Positions 60,001 through 64,000 of a stretch of DNA of 64,000 nucleotides are shown one piece after another. A program made the translations under genes and the position numbers. The DNA is from Piscicola geometra (taxonomy: Eukaryota; Annelida; Clitellata; Hirudinida; Piscicolidae): NCBI GenBank assembly GCA_943735955.1, contig OX030955.1:8685269-8749268 (forward strand). The letters run 5' to 3'. Numbering within the stretch: position 1 is the stretch's first letter; each line of letters opens with the position of its first letter. The notes below the pieces were generated by a model, which was not told the DNA's origin, searched no databases, and saw only the letters and a program-made list of their open reading frames with translations.

Positions 60001-63000
60001 GAGAAGGCCAACCTGACCATTCTTTTCGAGAAGTACATCCCCTCCTGTCTGGAAGTGATGAGGTTGAGGTTCAAGAAGATCATCCCAGTCACCGAGATTA
60101 GCCATCTCCAGATGCTGTGCCATCTACTCGAGTGTTTCCTGGTGCCTTCAAACACACCTGCAGACTGCCCTAAAGAGTGGTTTGTTGCTTGGGAATGTCG
60201 AAATTTTAAGATTTTAAAACATCAAAAATGAAAATATAGTTTTTTTATATAAATTGATTTTTTAAAAATTAAATTATTTATGTGAATAGCAATTAAATAA
60301 TTAAAAGCTTATTATAATTGAGATACTTTCAACAAAGGTACGAGTTGTACTTCGTGTTCGCTTGCATCTGGGCCTTCGGAGGGTGTCTCTTTCAAGACCA
60401 GGCAAGCGCCAAATCCAATTAATCTTGAATGTTTGATGAAAATCAACGTTTCAGATATTTTATAATTTATAATGATTTATAAATTGTCAAATATTTATTT
60501 TAAAAAATTGCAAAACTGTTATGCAAATGCTAAAAACCAAATTTAAAAATGATTAAATCGACACTTTCAGCTAGTAGATCATAGAATCGAGTTCACAAAG
60601 TGGTGGAGTTCCGAGTTCAAGACAGTCAAGTTTCCGACGCAAGGCACAGTCTTCGACTACTACGTCGACCCTGACACGAAGAAGTTTGAGTTGTGGGCAA
60701 AGAAGGTTCCCAAGTTTGACCTTGACATTGAAGTTCCACTGCAGGTTTTCATCATTGCGTTTCCCTTTCATTATTTATTCTTGATTTTTTAGACATATTT
60801 GATGGAACTTAATTTTGGCTTTCTAAGTGAAATGTTGTAAAAATTTTCGAAATAAAATAACTAATGTCTATGTATACAATATCTACATATACTATTGCAG
60901 GCGACAATGGTGCACACAGCCGAGACAATAAGAATACGGCATTTCCTGGACGTCTTACTGGAAAGAAAAATTCCAGTCATGCTAGTGGGAGGAGCAGGGA
61001 CTGGAAAGACGGTTTTGATAAACGAGAAACTCTCTAACCTCAGCGAAGACTACATGGTCGTGAATGTGCCCTTCAACTTCTACACCACTTCCGAAATGCT
61101 GCAACAGGCGCTCGAGAAGCCGCTGGAAAAGAAGGCAGGAAAGAACTACGGACCGCCAGGCAACAAGAAGCTGGTGTACTTCATCGATGATATGAACATG
61201 CCCGAGGTTGGTGAATCGTCTATAAAACGACTCAGCGTTCAAAATTCATCCCTTTGCTTGCAAATATTATTTTTCGAAGCTGAATTATTCAACAACTTTT
61301 TGTATGCCAGACTATTCAAGTTTTTTTGCATATTTATTCAAAAAAAGTTTTTTGTTTGATTGCATGACGAACAGAAAGACAAGTACTCGACGGTGCAGCC
61401 TCACACGCTGATACGACAGCACCTGGACTACTCCCACTGGTACGACCGCAACAAACTCACACTCAGGGAGATCTCCAACACGCAGTACGTCGCCTGCATG
61501 AACCAGGCAGCAGGCAACTTCACCATCAACAACCGACTCCAAAGACATTTCTGCGTGTTTGCCTTGAGTTTTCCGAGCCACGATGCGCTCTCTTCCATCT
61601 ACAGCAGCATCCTCCAACAGCACTTGAGCAGCCTCAGCTTCCCGCCTTCCGTTCAGAAGCAATGCAACAACTTGGTGGATGCAGCCATTAGTCTGCACCA
61701 GAGAATGGCGCAAACCTTCCAACTCACTGCCATCAAATTCCACTACATCTTCAACCTTCGAGACCTTTCCAATATATTCCAGGCAATGCTTTAAATAGTT
61801 CAAGCAGTGATCGGTCTTTAAAAGAATAATAAATTAATTTATAAATATCATGAAAAATCTTACTGAAACACTTCAAAAATTCAATTTTAAATTTTTAAAT
61901 TTTTATTTTTTGGTTTCCCTTTCCCCAGGGAATACTTTTCGCTGGTCTGGATTGCTGCAAGTCTGCAGTGGACTTGGTTCGCCTGTGGATGCATGAGTCT
62001 CAGAGGGTCTACCGAGACAAACTCGTGAGTCTTTCTGACTTGGAGATTTTCGACAAGCAACTCAGAGAAGTGACAAAGAAGGCCTTTGAGGAGATGGATG
62101 AGGTACGTGATTTCTGAAGATCAGTGAACTCGAGTTAAAGAGAAAAAATTTAAATTAAATTTTGTATCGTTAAATTTCATTCGGTTAAAGATACAGCTTC
62201 TTCTGTTTTTCAATGAAAAACATTTCGAAATCAACATGGCAAAATCACCAACAGAACGTTCTATTCAAAGAGCCTTTACAGTTCTGTCACTTTGCGAGTG
62301 GCATTGGCGAGCCAAAGTACTTGCCGGTGTCCAGCTCTAAGGAGATCAACAAGATTCTGACAGACGCTCTAGAAAACTACAACGAGATCAACGCCACCAT
62401 GAACCTGGTGCTCTTCGAAGACGCCATCTCACACGTCTTGAGGATCAACCGAATCACCGAAGCGCCCAGGGGAAACGCCCTGCTGGTCGGCGTTGGAGGC
62501 AGTGGCAAGCAGAGTCTCTCGAAGCTGGCTGCCTTCATCAGTGGATACGAAGTCTTTCAGGTTGGTTTGGTTTGAATTTTAAGATTTTGATAGTTATTTT
62601 CGGGTATTTTACAGGTTTTAAATATAAAAAGTACATGATTTGAATTTGATAGTTCTATATAATACATTTAATTTAATACCTGAACTTCAACTTCTTTTAT
62701 CTCAGATAACGCTGAAAAAAGGTTACGGAGTTCCGGATTTGAAGCTGGATCTTTCGAGTTTGTACCAGAAGGCTGGTCTGAAGAGTCTTGGCATGGTCTT
62801 GTTGATCACTGACGCGCACATAATCGACGAGAAATTCTTGGTTTTAATCAACGATCTTTTAGCTTCGGGTGAAATTCCTGAGTTGTTTGGGGAAGATGAG
62901 TTGGAGATGATTATTTCTGGAGTTCGCAACGAAGTGAAAGGACTTGGTTTGTTTGACTCGAAAGAGAACTGCTGGAAGTTTTTCATTGAACGTGTCAGAA

Positions 63001-64000
63001 AACAATTGAAGGTGAATTCATAGTTCATAGTTTTAGGTAAAGAAACATGTATTTTAAAATGCAATATATAAATAAAGAGGTTCAAACTAAGCAATACACC
63101 AATGATTTTCTTTATACACCTACCACGACAGGTCATTTTGTGTTTTTCTCCGGTGGGCGACACTCTGAGGATTCGGAGCAGGAACTTCCCAGCGCTGACG
63201 AACTGCACCAGCATCGATTGGTTCCACGAGTGGCCTGAAGAGGCCTTGATCTCAGTCAGCCACCGCTTCCTTGAGGAAATTGAACTTCTCAATGTTCGTA
63301 TTTAAACTTCGTTGTTGGATTTTGAGCTCAAATAAATTAGCTTAATTTAAAAAAAAATTGTAATTCGTAAAAATAACTATTTGAAACAATTGACTTGAAA
63401 AAAATCTTGTTGAAAAGAATTTTTTAAACAACAAAATAAAAATGATTTTAAAATAAAACTCAAGTTTTGTGAATTAAAAAACCAAACACTATTCTACCAG
63501 CCCGAAATGTGTTCTTCGGTCTCCCAGTTCGTAGCCTACGTCCACAAGTCAGTCAATTCTGTGAGCAAGTTGTACTTGCAGAACGAGAAAAGATTCAACT
63601 ACACAACTCCCAAAAGTTTTCTCGAACAAATCAGCCTCTACCAGAACCTTCTCTACAAAAAACACGCCAAGATACAAGTGATTTTAAAAACTAAGATTTA
63701 AAAATCAATAGTACAAAAAATAAAATAAATTGAATTGATAAAAAAAACTTATTGATACATCGTAATAACTTTATTTTTCTTAAAAACATTTGCTCTAGGC
63801 AAGCATCACCCGCCTGGAGACGGGTCTGGAAAAGTTGAAGGGCAGTTCGAGCCAGGTGGAGAGTCTGAAGGCGAAGTTGGCTCAGCAGGAACAAGAACTC
63901 TCCCTCAAGAACGAACAAGCCAACAAACTTATTCAAGTAGATTTGATTTAAGTTTCTCCAAGTTGCCATGAGATTGGTTTGATGACGCATTTGTTTGTGT
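45077..64000 (+). CDS. DNAH9/11/17-like: outer-arm beta-type axonemal dynein heavy chain, 3' part outside the window
   Basis: Motor subunit of ciliary/flagellar outer dynein arms. About 56 exons encode roughly 3,100 of an expected ~4,400-4,500 residues. It starts [20 protein letters not shown] at 45077. Early exons: 45077-45436, 45572-45771, 46039-46228, 46357-46456, 46816-47028, 47179-47412, 47542-47709, 47845-47961, 48085-48350. Beta-class signs include [10 protein letters not shown] near the N-terminus, and in the motor [70 protein letters not shown] and [17 protein letters not shown], all near-identical to DNAH9/11/17. Four P-loops (AAA1-4) are intact; by exon sum the AAA1 P-loop is near residue 1,870, as usual. 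The last full exon seen (63799-63936) is stalk coiled coil; MTBD, AAA5, AAA6 and C-terminus lie beyond. Two introns use GC donors. Confidence 0.93.
46486..46574. mobile_element. short palindromic TIR element in a dynein intron
   Basis: The left arm is GCAAAACTCCATGTATAAGG then CGCACTAG. About 25 bp later the inverted arm reads GCGCGCCGTATACATAGTGT then TTTACGGC. The left arm is shared with 10668-10710. At about 90 bp it looks like a solo-TIR MITE. Confidence 0.6.
50070..50232 (+). mobile_element. tRNA-derived SINE, family B, plus-strand copy
   Basis: GCGGGTTGGCTTAGATGGTA (A box), CGCCAGTTAGAATCC (B box), ATATACCTAGTGTATATGAT, TTTCACGACTTATGTCGTGT, CCTTGGCGCATTATAAATA. Flanked by TATAAATA on the left and at the 3' end, a possible target-site duplication. 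Mate of 5037-5208. Confidence 0.85.
52711..56733 (+). other. dynein linker (DHC_N2) exons
   Basis: Linker that swings over the AAA ring. Landmarks: [99 protein letters not shown]. Several exons are under 100 bp. The donor at 55249 sits in GTGCAG followed by in-frame stops, so accurate splicing to 55354 is needed. Confidence 0.85.
56849..58366 (+). other. dynein AAA1, the main ATP hydrolysis site
   Basis: Walker [20 protein letters not shown] (exon 57080-57213). Walker B region [10 protein letters not shown] (exon 57397-57501). Sensor-type [20 protein letters not shown] (57635-57793). All catalytic residues are intact. Confidence 0.93.
58537..60401 (+). other. dynein AAA2
   Basis: Walker [16 protein letters not shown] is split between exons 58870-58935 and 59050-59193. 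It is followed by [20 protein letters not shown] and [20 protein letters not shown]. The last exon (60338-60401) ends FGGCLFQDQ before a GC donor. Confidence 0.92.
60571..62102 (+). other. dynein AAA3
   Basis: Walker [18 protein letters not shown] and Walker [13 protein letters not shown] (exon 60901-61206). [20 protein letters not shown] and [15 protein letters not shown] follow in exon 61374-61782, which ends at a GC donor and joins [10 protein letters not shown] at 61929. Confidence 0.92.
62255..63677 (+). other. dynein AAA4
   Basis: Walker [20 protein letters not shown] (exon 62255-62560). Then [40 protein letters not shown] and [25 protein letters not shown]-type stalk base [20 protein letters not shown] lies in exon 63501-63677. 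Confidence 0.92.
63799..63936 (+). other. dynein stalk, start of coiled-coil helix 1
   Basis: [20 protein letters not shown] then heptad-rich [20 protein letters not shown] ending LIQ|GTAGAT. Last exon visible before the window ends. Confidence 0.9.

Overview
The window is intron-rich, AT-rich nuclear DNA from an invertebrate animal. Support comes from split genes with GT-AG, GC-AG and one AT-AC intron, an axonemal dynein heavy chain, PAR-3, E2F, an achaete-scute-type bHLH gene, and tRNA-derived SINEs. A spiralian (annelid-like) host is my guess from the mix of families, but the sequence alone does not prove a phylum. All gene models were read by eye from splice signals, reading phase and recalled family sequences; no search or alignment was run.

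Layout. Bases 1-3705 (+) hold the 3' half of an RBM5/RBM10-type splicing regulator (OCRE domain, C2H2 finger, G-patch). Bases 6421-7490 (+) hold a two-exon achaete-scute-like bHLH gene behind a CCAAT/TATA promoter. Bases 9128-15815 (+) hold a secreted, cysteine-rich, probably GPI-anchored protein of the DUF7042-7045 type. Bases 17857-18992 (+) encode the C-terminal half of RRP7A (rRNA processing). Bases 19597-21551 are a foldback-like repeat element. Bases 22388-25047 (+) are an E2F4/5-type factor with a U12 AT-AC intron. Bases 26240-26726 (-) are a small four-pass membrane protein I do not recognise. Bases 28423-37193 (-) are PAR-3, which appears to have lost PDZ2 and PDZ3 and gained long Asn- and Gln-rich tracts. 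Bases 37756-39965 (+) are RPP40 (RNase P/MRP subunit), head-to-head with PAR-3. Bases 41294-44311 (-) are an HMG-box/coiled-coil nuclear protein. Bases 45077 to the window end (+) are the first ~56 exons of an outer-arm beta-type dynein heavy chain (DNAH9/11/17 group), from the tail through AAA4 to the start of the stalk.

The genes do not form one pathway; this is ordinary gene-dense animal chromatin. The most striking observation is in RPP40. One intron (38962-39154) consists of nothing but a reverse-oriented SINE plus its target-site duplication. The duplicated AGGTGAT supplies the AG|GT at both ends, so splicing would restore the pre-insertion reading frame exactly. This looks like a new intron made by a transposon.

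Other notable points: a PAR-3 with a single PDZ domain; a ~2 kb inverted-repeat element carrying the same 16-bp satellite in mirror orientation; repeated use of a GTTGG 5' splice site in several genes; two SINE families and two MITE-like elements; and many micro- and minisatellites that create false open frames.
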